From contig NZ_JBISHH010000026.1 in the NCBI RefSeq assembly GCF_045066735.1, forward strand, positions 186,001 through 250,000: a stretch of DNA of 64,000 nt, given 5' to 3'. The notes under the pieces were generated by a model. That model did not search any database. It had not been told where the DNA came from and was given only the letters and a program-made list of their open reading frames with translations. Source of the stretch: Algibacter sp045066735 (lineage in GTDB: Bacteria; Bacteroidota; Bacteroidia; Flavobacteriales; Flavobacteriaceae). Positions 35,615-44,151 of the stretch are shown here, in pieces (the stretch's first letter is position 1; the number at the start of each line of letters is the position of its first letter). The translations under genes and the position numbers were made by a program.

Positions 35615-35840
35615 CATTATTTTTAAAATAGAGATGTTGTAAGTTTTAAACATATTCTGAATCAGTAAAAAAGAGTTAATTAGGTTTTAAAATTGCATTT
35701 TGAAACTTTATTCTGTTTCAAATGCAATAATAGTATTAGTGTTGGTCAAATTTTTGGAAGATTTCATAGGTTACTTATAGTACTATTGTATGCACAATTT
35801 TTTACCACAGTAAAACCTGAAATTTATTTTACCAGTATTT
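35615..35840. other. 226-base gap between the glycosidase operon and the fucose operon
   Basis: Contains the inverted repeat listed at 35692-35728. I could not identify a reliable promoter, but this is the only sizeable gap before the fucose operon and must hold its start signals if it is regulated separately. A second, weaker inverted repeat, GTAAAA with TTTTAC, lies near 35810-35832 just before the start codon. Confidence 0.4.
35692..35728. promoter_or_regulatory. Inverted repeat upstream of the fucose operon
   Basis: ATTGCATTTTGAAAC (35692-35706) pairs with GTTTCAAATGCAAT (35715-35728) with one bulged T and an 8-base loop. There is no T-run after it, so it is not a standard terminator. 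It ends 112 bases before the first gene of the fucose operon and is a candidate operator or RNA hairpin. Confidence 0.4.
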
Positions 35841-37502
35841 ATGGAAACAAAACAAAATGTACTTAAAATACACGAGAAAGACAATGTAATTGTCGCGCTA
35901 ACGGATTTAAAAAAGGGAGATAAAATTACCTTTGAGAATAACGTGTATCAACTTCAAAACGATATTTCTGCGAAGCACAAATTTGTTACTGAAACTTTAG
36001 CAGAAGGCGATCCTGTTTATATGTATGGTGTTTTAGTGGGAAAGGCTAAAAAGGAGATTATAAAAGGAGATATTATTAGTACTACTAACCTTATTCATGA
36101 TACTGAAAAGTACGGCGTTAACTCTTCCGAAGATAAAGAAGTTTGGCAAGCTCCAGATGTATCAAAATTTGTAAATAAAACATTTAATGGTTATCACAGA
36201 GCCGATGGTAAAGTGGGGACTGAGAATAATTGGTTAATTATTCCTTTGGTATTTTGCCAAAACAGAAATGTAGAAGTTTTAAAACAAGCTCTAGTTGAAA
36301 AATTAGGATATGGTAAAAAGCAACATTTAGGATTAGATGTAGATGCCTTAATTAATGATTATAAATCTGGGGTTTCCGCGGAAGCGATGCTAGAGAAAAA
36401 TATATTGACAGACGGTGAAGACACAAGCAAAAACTTGTTATTCCCGAATGTAGATGGTGTTAAGTTTTTAACTCACGATGGTGGGTGTGGCGGTGCAACA
36501 TCCGATGCGATAACCCTTTGTAATCTTTTAGCAGGTTATATTAATAACCCGAATGTTGCAGGAGCAACGGTTTTGAGTTTAGGTTGCCAACATGCACAAG
36601 CAAGTATATTACAAGATGCTTTAGGTAAAATGGCCGATGCTAATAACAAGCCTGTTTATATTTTAGAGCAACAACAAAGTGTATCTGAAAAAGAATTATT
36701 GGCAGAAGCTGTTAAGAAAACTTTTGTTGGTTTAATGGAAGCTAATAAAATAGAACGTAAACCAGCAAATCTATCTAAATTAGTAATTGGTTTAGAATGT
36801 GGTGGATCAGATGGGTTTTCAGGAATCTCTGCAAACCCAACTTTAGGTTATGTTTCCGATTTAATTGTAGGATTAGGCGGAGCAACGGTTTTATCTGAAT
36901 TTCCAGAACTTAATGGCGTAGAGCAGGAGTTAATTAACCGTTGTACAAGTACAGAAAAGGCTAAAAAATTCTCGCATATTATGTCTACTTACAACTCAAA
37001 AGCAGAAGCTCTAGGAGCGGCATTTTCAATGAATCCTTCGCCCGGAAATATAAAAGATGGTTTAATTACCGATGCTATAAAATCTGCGGGAGCTGCTAAA
37101 AAAGGCGGTTCATCGCCAGTACGAGATGTTTTAGATTACACGGAGCAGGTTGTAACTTCTGGTTTAAATTTATTATGTACACCAGGGAACGATGTAGAGT
37201 CTACAACGGGTTTGGCTGGGTCTGGCTGTAACGTTATTCTGTTTACTACAGGTTTAGGTACGCCAACAGGAAACCCAATAACACCGGTTGTAAAAGTATC
37301 AACCAATTCATCTCTTTTTAATAAAATGGGAGATATTATCGATTTCAATACGGGATCAATAATCGAAGGTTCTAAAACCATAGAACAAGCTGGCGAAGAA
37401 CTTTTAGACTTTGTTATCGAGGTGGCTAGTGGTAAACAAACAAAAGCAAGACAATTAAGACAAGACGATTTTATTCCGTGGAAACGTGGTATGTCTCTCT
37501 AA
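35841..37502 (+). CDS. UxaA/altronate-dehydratase-family enzyme, probable L-fuconate dehydratase
   Basis: The 553-residue protein has an N-terminal SAF domain (about residues 8-90) fused to the UxaA/GarD dehydratase domain (GLECGGSDGFSGISANP, near 315). Family members dehydrate altronate, galactarate or related sugar acids with Fe/Mn. Its neighbours are ketodeoxyfuconate dehydrogenase, fuconolactonase, fucose dehydrogenase and FucP, so L-fuconate is the most likely substrate, giving 2-keto-3-deoxy-L-fuconate. This is how Campylobacter jejuni fucose clusters are arranged, whereas Xanthomonas uses an enolase-superfamily dehydratase. The substrate is inference from context; the family is firm. 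The gene is first in a tight operon ending at 42589. Confidence 0.85.
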   Translation: METKQNVLKIHEKDNVIVALTDLKKGDKITFENNVYQLQNDISAKHKFVTETLAEGDPVYMYGVLVGKAKKEIIKGDIISTTNLIHDTEKYGVNSSEDKEVWQAPDVSKFVNKTFNGYHRADGKVGTENNWLIIPLVFCQNRNVEVLKQALVEKLGYGKKQHLGLDVDALINDYKSGVSAEAMLEKNILTDGEDTSKNLLFPNVDGVKFLTHDGGCGGATSDAITLCNLLAGYINNPNVAGATVLSLGCQHAQASILQDALGKMADANNKPVYILEQQQSVSEKELLAEAVKKTFVGLMEANKIERKPANLSKLVIGLECGGSDGFSGISANPTLGYVSDLIVGLGGATVLSEFPELNGVEQELINRCTSTEKAKKFSHIMSTYNSKAEALGAAFSMNPSPGNIKDGLITDAIKSAGAAKKGGSSPVRDVLDYTEQVVTSGLNLLCTPGNDVESTTGLAGSGCNVILFTTGLGTPTGNPITPVVKVSTNSSLFNKMGDIIDFNTGSIIEGSKTIEQAGEELLDFVIEVASGKQTKARQLRQDDFIPWKRGMSL

Positions 37503-37533
37503 TAATTATAAAACATAAATTAAGCATATAGAA

Positions 37534-38316
37534 ATGACAAAATTCAGTTTAAAAAATAAAGTAGCTCTTGTAACAGGAGGAGGTAGCGGAATTGGTAAAG
37601 CCATATCTTTAACGTTTGCTGAGCAAGGTGCAGAAGTACATATTCTAGATTTTAATCTTGAAGCTGCAGAACAAACAGTGAAAGAAATTGAAGCTTTAGG
37701 TGAAAAAGCAGCAGCTCATAAATGTGATGTTGCAAACCAAGCTAATGTTGAAAGTATTGTACAAACGATTTCGGAAAGCGGAACGATTGATATTTTAATT
37801 AACAATGCAGGTATTGCTCATATTGGTAATATTGAAGGATGTGAAGAAGCTGATTTAGATCGCCTTTACAACGTAAATATTAAAGGAGTTTACAACTGTA
37901 TTAGGGCATGTTTACCGGCTTTAAAGAAAACTGGAAACGGTGTAATTTTAAATCTAGCATCTATTGCATCTACAGTTGGTATTAACGATCGCTTTGCATA
38001 TTCTATGACAAAAGGAGCCGTATTAACCATGACGTATTCTATAGCGAAAGATTTTATAAAAGATGGAATTCGTTGTAATTGTATTGCACCAGGACGTGTA
38101 CATACACCTTTTGTAGATGGGTTTATTAAAAACAACTACCCAGGCAAAGAAGATGAGATGTTCGAAAAATTATCGGCAACTCAACCTATCGGGCGAATGG
38201 GTAAACCTCAGGAAATGGCAGATTTAGTACTGTTTTTATGCTCAGATGAAGCTGGCTTTATCACGGGGTCTAACTATGCTATCGATGGTGGTTTTGTAAC
38301 ATTAAACGGTAATTAA
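37534..38316 (+). CDS. SDR-family 2-keto-3-deoxy-L-fuconate dehydrogenase (probable)
   Basis: A 260-residue classical short-chain dehydrogenase. The Rossmann motif TGGGSGIGKA is at residues 14-23 and an Asp-type acidic residue after beta-strand 2 (HILDFN) suggests NAD rather than NADP. The catalytic YSMTK motif is intact near residue 156, with a Ser before it. In the ordinary non-phosphorylative pathway this step oxidises 2-keto-3-deoxy-L-fuconate to the 2,4-diketo acid. The position between the dehydratase and the FAH-family hydrolase supports that reading. The reaction is assigned by context; many SDRs of this type act on other sugars. It is separate from the SDR at 40069, which is probably the fucose dehydrogenase. 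Confidence 0.8.
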   Translation: MTKFSLKNKVALVTGGGSGIGKAISLTFAEQGAEVHILDFNLEAAEQTVKEIEALGEKAAAHKCDVANQANVESIVQTISESGTIDILINNAGIAHIGNIEGCEEADLDRLYNVNIKGVYNCIRACLPALKKTGNGVILNLASIASTVGINDRFAYSMTKGAVLTMTYSIAKDFIKDGIRCNCIAPGRVHTPFVDGFIKNNYPGKEDEMFEKLSATQPIGRMGKPQEMADLVLFLCSDEAGFITGSNYAIDGGFVTLNGN

Positions 38317-38352
38317 AATATATATTTACAAACATAAAAATAACTTATACAG

Positions 38353-39210
38353 ATGAAATTAATAAGATTTGGAGCAGTAGGAAGCGAACAACCAGGTGTT
38401 CAATTAGAAGATGGAACTATAATCGATGTATCGGCATTTGGAACAGATTATAATGAAGAATTTTTTGGAAACGATGGTATTGGAAAACTAAAAGCATGGT
38501 TAAAAGATAACCAAGATAGTTGCCCAACCGTGGCAGACGATGTGCGCTTAGGAGTGCCATTAACAAGACCATCAAAAATTGTTTGTGTGGGCTTAAACTA
38601 TGCACAACACGCGGCAGAAGCTGGTATGGATATCCCAAAAGAACCAGTGTTATTTTTTAAATCGACTACTGCTTTAGTAGGCCCAAATGATGATGTTATT
38701 ATTCCTAAGAACAGTGAAAAATCTGATTGGGAAGTAGAATTAGCTATCGTTATTGGGAAAAAAGCATCTTATGTAGAAGAGGCAGATGCTATTGATCATA
38801 TTGCAGGTTATGTATTGCATAACGATGTAAGTGAGCGTGCTTTTCAAATAGAAAAATCTGGACAATGGTGTAAAGGTAAAGGTTGTGATACATTCGCGCC
38901 AGTAGGACCTTTTATTGCTACAACAGACGAAATTAAAGATCCGAATAATTTAAACCTTTGGTTGAAAATTAACGGAGAAATGATGCAAAATAGCTCAACA
39001 TCCGATTTTATTTTTAACGTACAACACGTGGTAAGTCATATTAGTCAATTCATGACCTTACTTCCTGGAGATATTATTTCTACAGGTACGCCATTTGGTG
39101 TTGGTTTAGGTTTAACACCTCCAACATACTTAAAACCTGGCGATGTTATGGAATTAGGTATTGAAGGTTTAGGGGTTTCTAAGCAATCGGTAAAAGCATA
39201 CAAAAAATAA
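38353..39210 (+). CDS. Fumarylacetoacetate-hydrolase-family enzyme, probable 2,4-diketo-3-deoxy-L-fuconate hydrolase
   Basis: The 285-residue protein has the FAH fold signature: GLNYAQHAAEAGM near residue 79, SDWEVELAIVIGK with acidic metal ligands near 125, and GDIISTGTPFGVG near the end. Such enzymes split C-C bonds in beta-diketo acids with Mg or Mn. In the fucose pathway the product of the preceding dehydrogenase would be cut to pyruvate and L-lactate. Its stop codon overlaps the start codon of the next gene by one base, so translation is likely coupled. The Campylobacter cluster uses a DapA-type aldolase instead, so this operon mixes modules from two known pathway variants. Confidence 0.82.
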   Translation: MKLIRFGAVGSEQPGVQLEDGTIIDVSAFGTDYNEEFFGNDGIGKLKAWLKDNQDSCPTVADDVRLGVPLTRPSKIVCVGLNYAQHAAEAGMDIPKEPVLFFKSTTALVGPNDDVIIPKNSEKSDWEVELAIVIGKKASYVEEADAIDHIAGYVLHNDVSERAFQIEKSGQWCKGKGCDTFAPVGPFIATTDEIKDPNNLNLWLKINGEMMQNSSTSDFIFNVQHVVSHISQFMTLLPGDIISTGTPFGVGLGLTPPTYLKPGDVMELGIEGLGVSKQSVKAYKK

Positions 39211-40034
39211 TGAAAATAGATGCGCATCAGCATTTTTGGAGTTACAATCCAGTTAGAGATAGCTGGATTGATGCTTCTATGGAAGTGATAAGAAAAGATT
39301 TTCTTCCGAAGGATTTAAAACCTATTTTAGATGCCAATGCTATTGATGGGTGCATTGTGGTAGAAGCCAATCCGTCGGAAGCTGAAACCCAATTTTTATT
39401 AGATTTAGCCGATAAAAATCCTTTTATAAAAGGTGTTGTTGGTTGGGTCGATTTATGTGCAGATAATGTGGAAGCGCGCTTAAAGCATTTTTCTGAAAAT
39501 AAGATGTTTAAAGGCGTTCGCTATTTATTACAAGTAGAAAACGAAGACTTTGTTTTACGCGAAGATTTTCAGGAAGGTATTAGTAAACTAAGTCAATTCA
39601 ACTTAGCTTACGATGTTTTAATTTTTCCAAAACATTTGGCAAATGTGGTCAAGTTGGTCGAAAAATTTCCGAAACAGCAATTTGTGATCGACCATATCGC
39701 AAAACCACAAATTTCAAAAGGATTAGATTCCGATTGGGTAAAGCATATCAAGAAATTAGGCACATTCAAAAATGTAGCTTGCAAAATTTCGGGTATGGTT
39801 ACCGAAACGGAAGATTTTAATTTTCAATCAGAAGATTTTACACCATTTTTAGATACAATGATTGATGCTTTTGGAACCGATAGATTACTATTTGGATCTG
39901 ATTGGCCTGTATGTCTTTTAGCTGCGGAATATAAAAGTGTTTTACACATTATTGAAAAATATTTTATCGATTTCTCGGAAGAAGAACAACGCCAAATTAT
40001 GGGCGAAAATGCCATAAAGATTTACAATTTATAA
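39210..40034 (+). CDS. Amidohydrolase-superfamily L-fuconolactonase (probable)
   Basis: A 274-residue amidohydrolase of the 2-pyrone-4,6-dicarboxylate/fuconolactone hydrolase group. The metal-binding DAHQHFW opens the protein (residues 4-10), VIDHIAKPQI supplies the middle His, and LFGSDWPVCLL supplies the Asp. In L-fucose catabolism this enzyme opens L-fucono-1,5- or 1,4-lactone to L-fuconate. The gene starts one base inside the stop of the FAH-family gene (the A of ATG is the last base of TAA), and 34 bases separate it from the second SDR, which is the enzyme that would supply the lactone. Confidence 0.85.
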   Translation: MKIDAHQHFWSYNPVRDSWIDASMEVIRKDFLPKDLKPILDANAIDGCIVVEANPSEAETQFLLDLADKNPFIKGVVGWVDLCADNVEARLKHFSENKMFKGVRYLLQVENEDFVLREDFQEGISKLSQFNLAYDVLIFPKHLANVVKLVEKFPKQQFVIDHIAKPQISKGLDSDWVKHIKKLGTFKNVACKISGMVTETEDFNFQSEDFTPFLDTMIDAFGTDRLLFGSDWPVCLLAAEYKSVLHIIEKYFIDFSEEEQRQIMGENAIKIYNL

Positions 40035-40068
40035 ACGTAGAACTACAACTAAAACTAAAATTCAAATT

Positions 40069-40848
40069 ATGGATTTAAATTTAAAAGATAAAGTTATTAT
40101 AGTTACCGGAGGCTCCAAAGGTATCGGCTTAGGGATTGTAGAATCCTTAATTCGTGAAGGTGCTAAACCTGTAATTATAACTAGAAATAAAGCCAGTGTA
40201 GACGAGGTTATCGACGTATTTTCTAAACAAGGTATCGATATATTTTATGCACTAGCAGAACTTACTGATCCTGTACAATGCGAAAAAGCAGTGGCAGCTG
40301 TAGTAGAAAAATATGGCCAAATTGATGGCTTAGTAAATAACGCAGGCGTTAACGATGGTGTTGGCTTAGAAAGCGGTAATTACGAAGGTTTCATGGAGTC
40401 TTTAAAACGTAATGTTGTACATTATTACTTAATGGCACATTATGCATTACCAGAGCTTAAAAAGAGTAAAGGCGCTATTGTAAATATTGGTTCTAAAACA
40501 GCCGATACAGGCCAAGGTGGTACTTCGGGATATGCCGCATCAAACGGTGGGCGAAATGCTTTAACCAGAGAATGGGCCGTAGAGTTATTGCCATATAGCA
40601 TTCGTGTAAACGCATTAATTGTTGCCGAATGTTACACACCGTTATACGAAAAATGGATTAGCACATTCCCAGATAAAGAAGAAAAGCTAGAAGCCATTAC
40701 AAAAAATATTCCTTTTGAAAATCGTATGACAACGGCTGAAGAAATTGGCGATACAGTCGCTTTTTTATTATCTAGTAAATCTAGCCATACCACGGGGCAA
40801 TTACTTTATGTAGACGGCGGTTACACACACCTCGATCGTTCTATATAA
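40069..40848 (+). CDS. SDR-family L-fucose dehydrogenase (probable), with Asn in place of the catalytic Lys
   Basis: A 259-residue SDR. The Rossmann motif TGGSKGIGLG is at residues 13-22, with VNNAGVND and a C-terminal YVDGGYTHLDR. The proposed catalytic residues are S142 and Y155 in SGYAASNGG, but the Lys of the usual YxxxK is Asn159 (codon AAC at 40543-40545). The rest of the protein strongly resembles L-fucose dehydrogenases of non-phosphorylative pathways, which convert L-fucose to L-fuconolactone with NAD(P). It lies between the lactonase and FucP genes. Either Asn is tolerated, another residue replaces the Lys, or activity is reduced. Function by context. Confidence 0.82.
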   Translation: MDLNLKDKVIIVTGGSKGIGLGIVESLIREGAKPVIITRNKASVDEVIDVFSKQGIDIFYALAELTDPVQCEKAVAAVVEKYGQIDGLVNNAGVNDGVGLESGNYEGFMESLKRNVVHYYLMAHYALPELKKSKGAIVNIGSKTADTGQGGTSGYAASNGGRNALTREWAVELLPYSIRVNALIVAECYTPLYEKWISTFPDKEEKLEAITKNIPFENRMTTAEEIGDTVAFLLSSKSSHTTGQLLYVDGGYTHLDRSI

Positions 40849-40897
40849 TTCGTCATTTTTTCAATTAAAAATTAATAAGCTATCCTAACTAATTTAT

Positions 40898-42238
40898 ATG
40901 AATACCACACCAAAAATACCTGTAGTATCAAAAAAAGTACTTATTCCATTTATACTTGTAACGTCATTATTTGCCCTTTGGGGATTTGCAAATGCCGTTA
41001 CCGATCCTATGGTAAATGCCTTTAAAAAAGTATTAGAATTAACCAATACACAAGCCTCTTGGGTACAAATGGCATTTTACGGGGGGTACTTTTGTATGGC
41101 CTTACCGGCAGCTATGTTTATGCGTAAATACTCGTATAAAGTTGGGGTTTTAATAGGTTTAGGTTTATATGCTGGTGGTGCCTTATTGTTTTATCCAGCT
41201 GCTATTACAGAGCAATTTTGGTTTTTCTGCTTAGGTTTATATGTGTTAACTTTTGGTTTAGCTTTTTTAGAAACAGCTGCTAATCCATACATTTTAGCAA
41301 TGGGAGCTAGAGAAACTGCAACCCAACGTTTAAATTTAGCACAATCGGTAAACCCGGTAGGATTAATAGCAGGTTTATTAGTAGCAAAGTATTTTGTTTA
41401 CGATAAACTTCAATCTGATGATATTGCTGATTTTAGCGCATTAGACGATGCTAAAAGAGCCATGATAAAAGTAGCCGATTTAGCAGTTATTCGCGATCCT
41501 TATGTAGTTTTAGGTTTAGTGATTTCGGCTGTATTTGTGTTGTTTTTAGTGAGCAAAATGCCACAGTCTAAAGAAGAAGGTGTTATGCCAAGTTTAGGAC
41601 ATACCTTTAAAAAATTAGGGTCTAACAGTAAATATGTTTTAGGCGTTATAGCACAAATATTATATGTTGGTGCACAAATTATGACCTGGACGTACATTTA
41701 CCAATATGCAGAAGCTATCGATTTATCGAATGCCGATGTTCCTGGTTTCGAGAAAATAGATGTATTTGCTTATCAGTTTATAGCCTTTGTGTTGTTTACA
41801 GTTGGTAGAATTGTGGGGACCGCCATGTTACGGGTTATGAGTCCGGGTAAATTATTAATGACATTTGCACTCTTAGCCATGACATGTGTTGCAGGCGGCA
41901 TGTTTGTAGAAGGCATTTTTGGTTTGTATTGTGTAGTAGGTATTTCATTTTGTATGTCTTTAATGTTCCCGACTATTTATGGTATTGCATTAAACGATTT
42001 AACCGAAGAGCAATCTAAAGTAGGTTCTGCAGGATTAGTAATGGCCATTGTTGGTGGTGCTTTATTACCAATGTTACAAGGTATGATTATCGATGCTGGC
42101 GGAAGCGGTGTTGCCGATACTAAAATTATGGGTGTTGCCGAGGTTAATTTCTCATTTGTACTGCCTCTTTTATGCTTTGTTTACATTGCTTGGTATGGTA
42201 TGCATGTTTTTAAGAACCACGAGGGAACTGTTGCTTAA
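40898..42238 (+). CDS. fucP: L-fucose:proton symporter FucP
   Basis: A 446-residue MFS transporter with about 12 membrane segments. The key acidic residues of FucP are present: D36 in ANAVTDPMVN and E125 in AFLETAANP, equivalent to Asp46 and Glu135 of E. coli FucP (both 10 positions earlier). It imports L-fucose with a proton across the inner membrane. It follows the fucose dehydrogenase by 49 bases and precedes the mutarotase by 21. It is the strongest evidence that this operon acts on fucose. A related MFS sugar transporter cannot be wholly excluded, but the neighbours agree. Confidence 0.92.
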   Translation: MNTTPKIPVVSKKVLIPFILVTSLFALWGFANAVTDPMVNAFKKVLELTNTQASWVQMAFYGGYFCMALPAAMFMRKYSYKVGVLIGLGLYAGGALLFYPAAITEQFWFFCLGLYVLTFGLAFLETAANPYILAMGARETATQRLNLAQSVNPVGLIAGLLVAKYFVYDKLQSDDIADFSALDDAKRAMIKVADLAVIRDPYVVLGLVISAVFVLFLVSKMPQSKEEGVMPSLGHTFKKLGSNSKYVLGVIAQILYVGAQIMTWTYIYQYAEAIDLSNADVPGFEKIDVFAYQFIAFVLFTVGRIVGTAMLRVMSPGKLLMTFALLAMTCVAGGMFVEGIFGLYCVVGISFCMSLMFPTIYGIALNDLTEEQSKVGSAGLVMAIVGGALLPMLQGMIIDAGGSGVADTKIMGVAEVNFSFVLPLLCFVYIAWYGMHVFKNHEGTVA

Positions 42239-42259
42239 ATTGAGTTGAAAAGTTATATT

Positions 42260-42589
42260 ATGGAAAAACATTGTTTTGCTTTAGATTTAGTGGATGATGC
42301 TAAATTAATAGAAGATTATAAAGTGGCCCATCAAAAGGTATGGCCAGAAATTATAGAGAGTATTAAAGATTCTGGTATAGAAGATTTAGAGATTTATTTA
42401 GTAGGAAATCGTTTATTCATGATTATGGTGGTAAACGATAGTTTTTCATTCGAACAGAAGAACGCTATGGATGCTAATAATCCTAAAGTTCAAGAATGGG
42501 AAACATTGATGTGGAACTACCAACAAGCACTACCAATGGCCAAAGAAGGCGAGAAGTGGATGCTTATGGAAAAAATATTTCAGTTGTAG
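42260..42589 (+). CDS. RhaM-family sugar mutarotase (probable L-fucose mutarotase)
   Basis: A 109-residue L-rhamnose-mutarotase-family protein. The AHQKVWPEI motif carries the conserved His near residue 23 and NRLFMIMVV is the typical central strand. These enzymes speed interconversion of alpha and beta anomers, supplying the anomer needed by fucose dehydrogenase. I use ATG 42260 rather than the TTG at 42245: it fits the family length and starts MEKHCFALDL, whereas the TTG adds five unconserved residues. Relatives beside fucose genes act on fucose despite the family name. It closes the operon and is followed by a terminator. Confidence 0.85.
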   Translation: MEKHCFALDLVDDAKLIEDYKVAHQKVWPEIIESIKDSGIEDLEIYLVGNRLFMIMVVNDSFSFEQKNAMDANNPKVQEWETLMWNYQQALPMAKEGEKWMLMEKIFQL

Positions 42590-42883
42590 AGAATATAGTA
42601 GATTTGTTTGTTTACGTTTACACGTAAGTATAAAAATAATATTGTAAAAGCTCAAAAGCGGCATTGTTTTTGAGCTTTGCTTTTTTTATGAATTTGAAGA
42701 GAACTAGAGATGAGTAATTATCGCTAAATCTGAAATTAATACATGATTCGACTATCTAAATTTTTAAGAGTCAATTTATATGCTTAAGTTTCGGCTTTCA
42801 GCTTGAGATTTTCGAAATATGACACAGCATAACACCATATTCCCAAACGGGGCATTTCATTTAAAACCTTTTACTTTTTTTAG
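42590..42883. other. 294-base intergenic region after the fucose operon
   Basis: Holds the terminator listed below; I see nothing else gene-like in it. The direct upstream sequence of the next gene has no clear promoter. Confidence 0.4.
42647..42687 (+). terminator. Rho-independent terminator after the fucose operon
   Basis: An 11-base-pair stem AAAGCTCAAAA (42647-42657) with TTTTGAGCTTT (42668-42678) has a 10-base loop and is followed after GC by seven T residues. It lies 58 bases after the last stop codon of the operon. Confidence 0.88.
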
Positions 42884-44074
42884 ATGAAACAGGTATCCAT
42901 TATTGGCGGAGGTCCAGCAGCACTTATGTTTGCGGCACAAATAGATACAGCAAAATATGGCGTAACTATTTACGAAAAGAAAAAAACTGCCGGACGTAAG
43001 TTTCTTGTAGCCGGAGAAGGCGGCTTAAACCTCACGTTTAGTACTTCGGCAGACGCGTTAATACAGCAATATCACCCTAGTGCATTTATGGCGCCCATTA
43101 TTAGTGAATTTAATAATCACGATTTTATAAATTGGCTCAGTCAACTCGGTATTTCAACCTTTGTAGGCTCTAGTAATCGAGTGTTTCCAAAGCAAGGCGT
43201 AAAACCCATAGAAGTGCTTAAAACCATTGTAGATTATGTTGTAGCACGAGGTGTTCAATTTAAATTTAATACAAAATGGACGGGCTGGAATACACAAGGC
43301 GATTTAACTTTTGAAAATGAAGATGCACTAACTTCAGATGTTGTAGTTTTTGCATTAGGAGGCGCAAGTTGGAAAGTAACAGGTTCCACAGGTTCATGGA
43401 AATCTAAATTTGAAAAACGCCATATAAATGTTCTACCTTTTAGAGCTGCAAATTGTGCTTTTGGTGTTAATTGGCAAACCGATTTTATAAGCATTCATGC
43501 AGGGAAACCTTTAAAAAATATAGCACTTACTTTTAATAATGTATTAGCAAAAGGTGAGTTGGTAATTTCTAAATTCGGGTTGGAAGGCAACGCTATTTAT
43601 GCGCTTAGTCAAAAAATACAAGATCGATTACTTACAGAAAAAGAAGTGATTATCTACTTAGATTTAAAACCTAAAATGACGGTTAATCAAATACGTAGTA
43701 AGTATAAAAATGCTCGACGTTCTAAAGTTACCGATATTCTTAAAAACGATTTAAATCTCGATAGAACCGCTATAGGTTTATTAAAACAATTTACAGATAA
43801 ACACACTTTTTCGAATCCCGATGTGTTGGTGCAAACTATTAAAGCGGTTCCGGTGGTTATTACCTCGGCAGGTCCTTTAGATGAAGCTATTTCGTCTTTA
43901 GGCGGTATAGCTTTAGATGAAGTTGATGCCAATTTTCAATGTAAAAAAATACAAAACACCTATGCTATTGGCGAAATGCTAGATTGGTATGCGCCCACTG
44001 GTGGATATTTATTACAGGGGTGTTTTAGTATGGGTGTCGCTTTGGCTAATCATTTAAATAGTTTGGAAGGGTAG
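42884..44074 (+). CDS. FAD-dependent flavoprotein, HI0933/YhiN-like
   Basis: A 396-residue flavoprotein. The N-terminal Rossmann motif SIIGGGPAALMFAAQ (residues 4-18) binds FAD, followed by GRKFLVAGEGGLNLTFS and the C-terminal TYAIGEMLDWYAPTGGY and GGYLLQGCFSMGVALA, all signatures of the HI0933/BaiN-type family. Members are reductases or oxidases of poorly known substrate. It is transcribed on its own between the fucose operon and two small envelope genes, so context gives no clue to substrate. Cytoplasmic, no signal peptide. The family is sure, the reaction is not. Confidence 0.85.
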   Translation: MKQVSIIGGGPAALMFAAQIDTAKYGVTIYEKKKTAGRKFLVAGEGGLNLTFSTSADALIQQYHPSAFMAPIISEFNNHDFINWLSQLGISTFVGSSNRVFPKQGVKPIEVLKTIVDYVVARGVQFKFNTKWTGWNTQGDLTFENEDALTSDVVVFALGGASWKVTGSTGSWKSKFEKRHINVLPFRAANCAFGVNWQTDFISIHAGKPLKNIALTFNNVLAKGELVISKFGLEGNAIYALSQKIQDRLLTEKEVIIYLDLKPKMTVNQIRSKYKNARRSKVTDILKNDLNLDRTAIGLLKQFTDKHTFSNPDVLVQTIKAVPVVITSAGPLDEAISSLGGIALDEVDANFQCKKIQNTYAIGEMLDWYAPTGGYLLQGCFSMGVALANHLNSLEG

Positions 44075-44151
44075 AGTTGGGGTTTAAATACTTGTTCTAA
44101 AATATTTAACGCAACCATTTGGTTAATTGCTCATCTTGAAATAAAGTAATT

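Noticed and set aside
35615..35691. Terminator of the GH3 operon
   Set aside because: No stem followed by a T-run is visible; the inverted repeat at 35692 lacks a T-run and was listed as a possible regulatory site instead.
42245..42259. TTG start for the mutarotase
   Set aside because: Adds five residues with no conservation; ATG 42260 gives the family N-terminus.
42609..42630. Short palindrome-like TTTACGTTTACACGTAA before the fucose operon terminator
   Set aside because: The arms match only partly, and the position after the last stop codon is explained by the terminator that follows.
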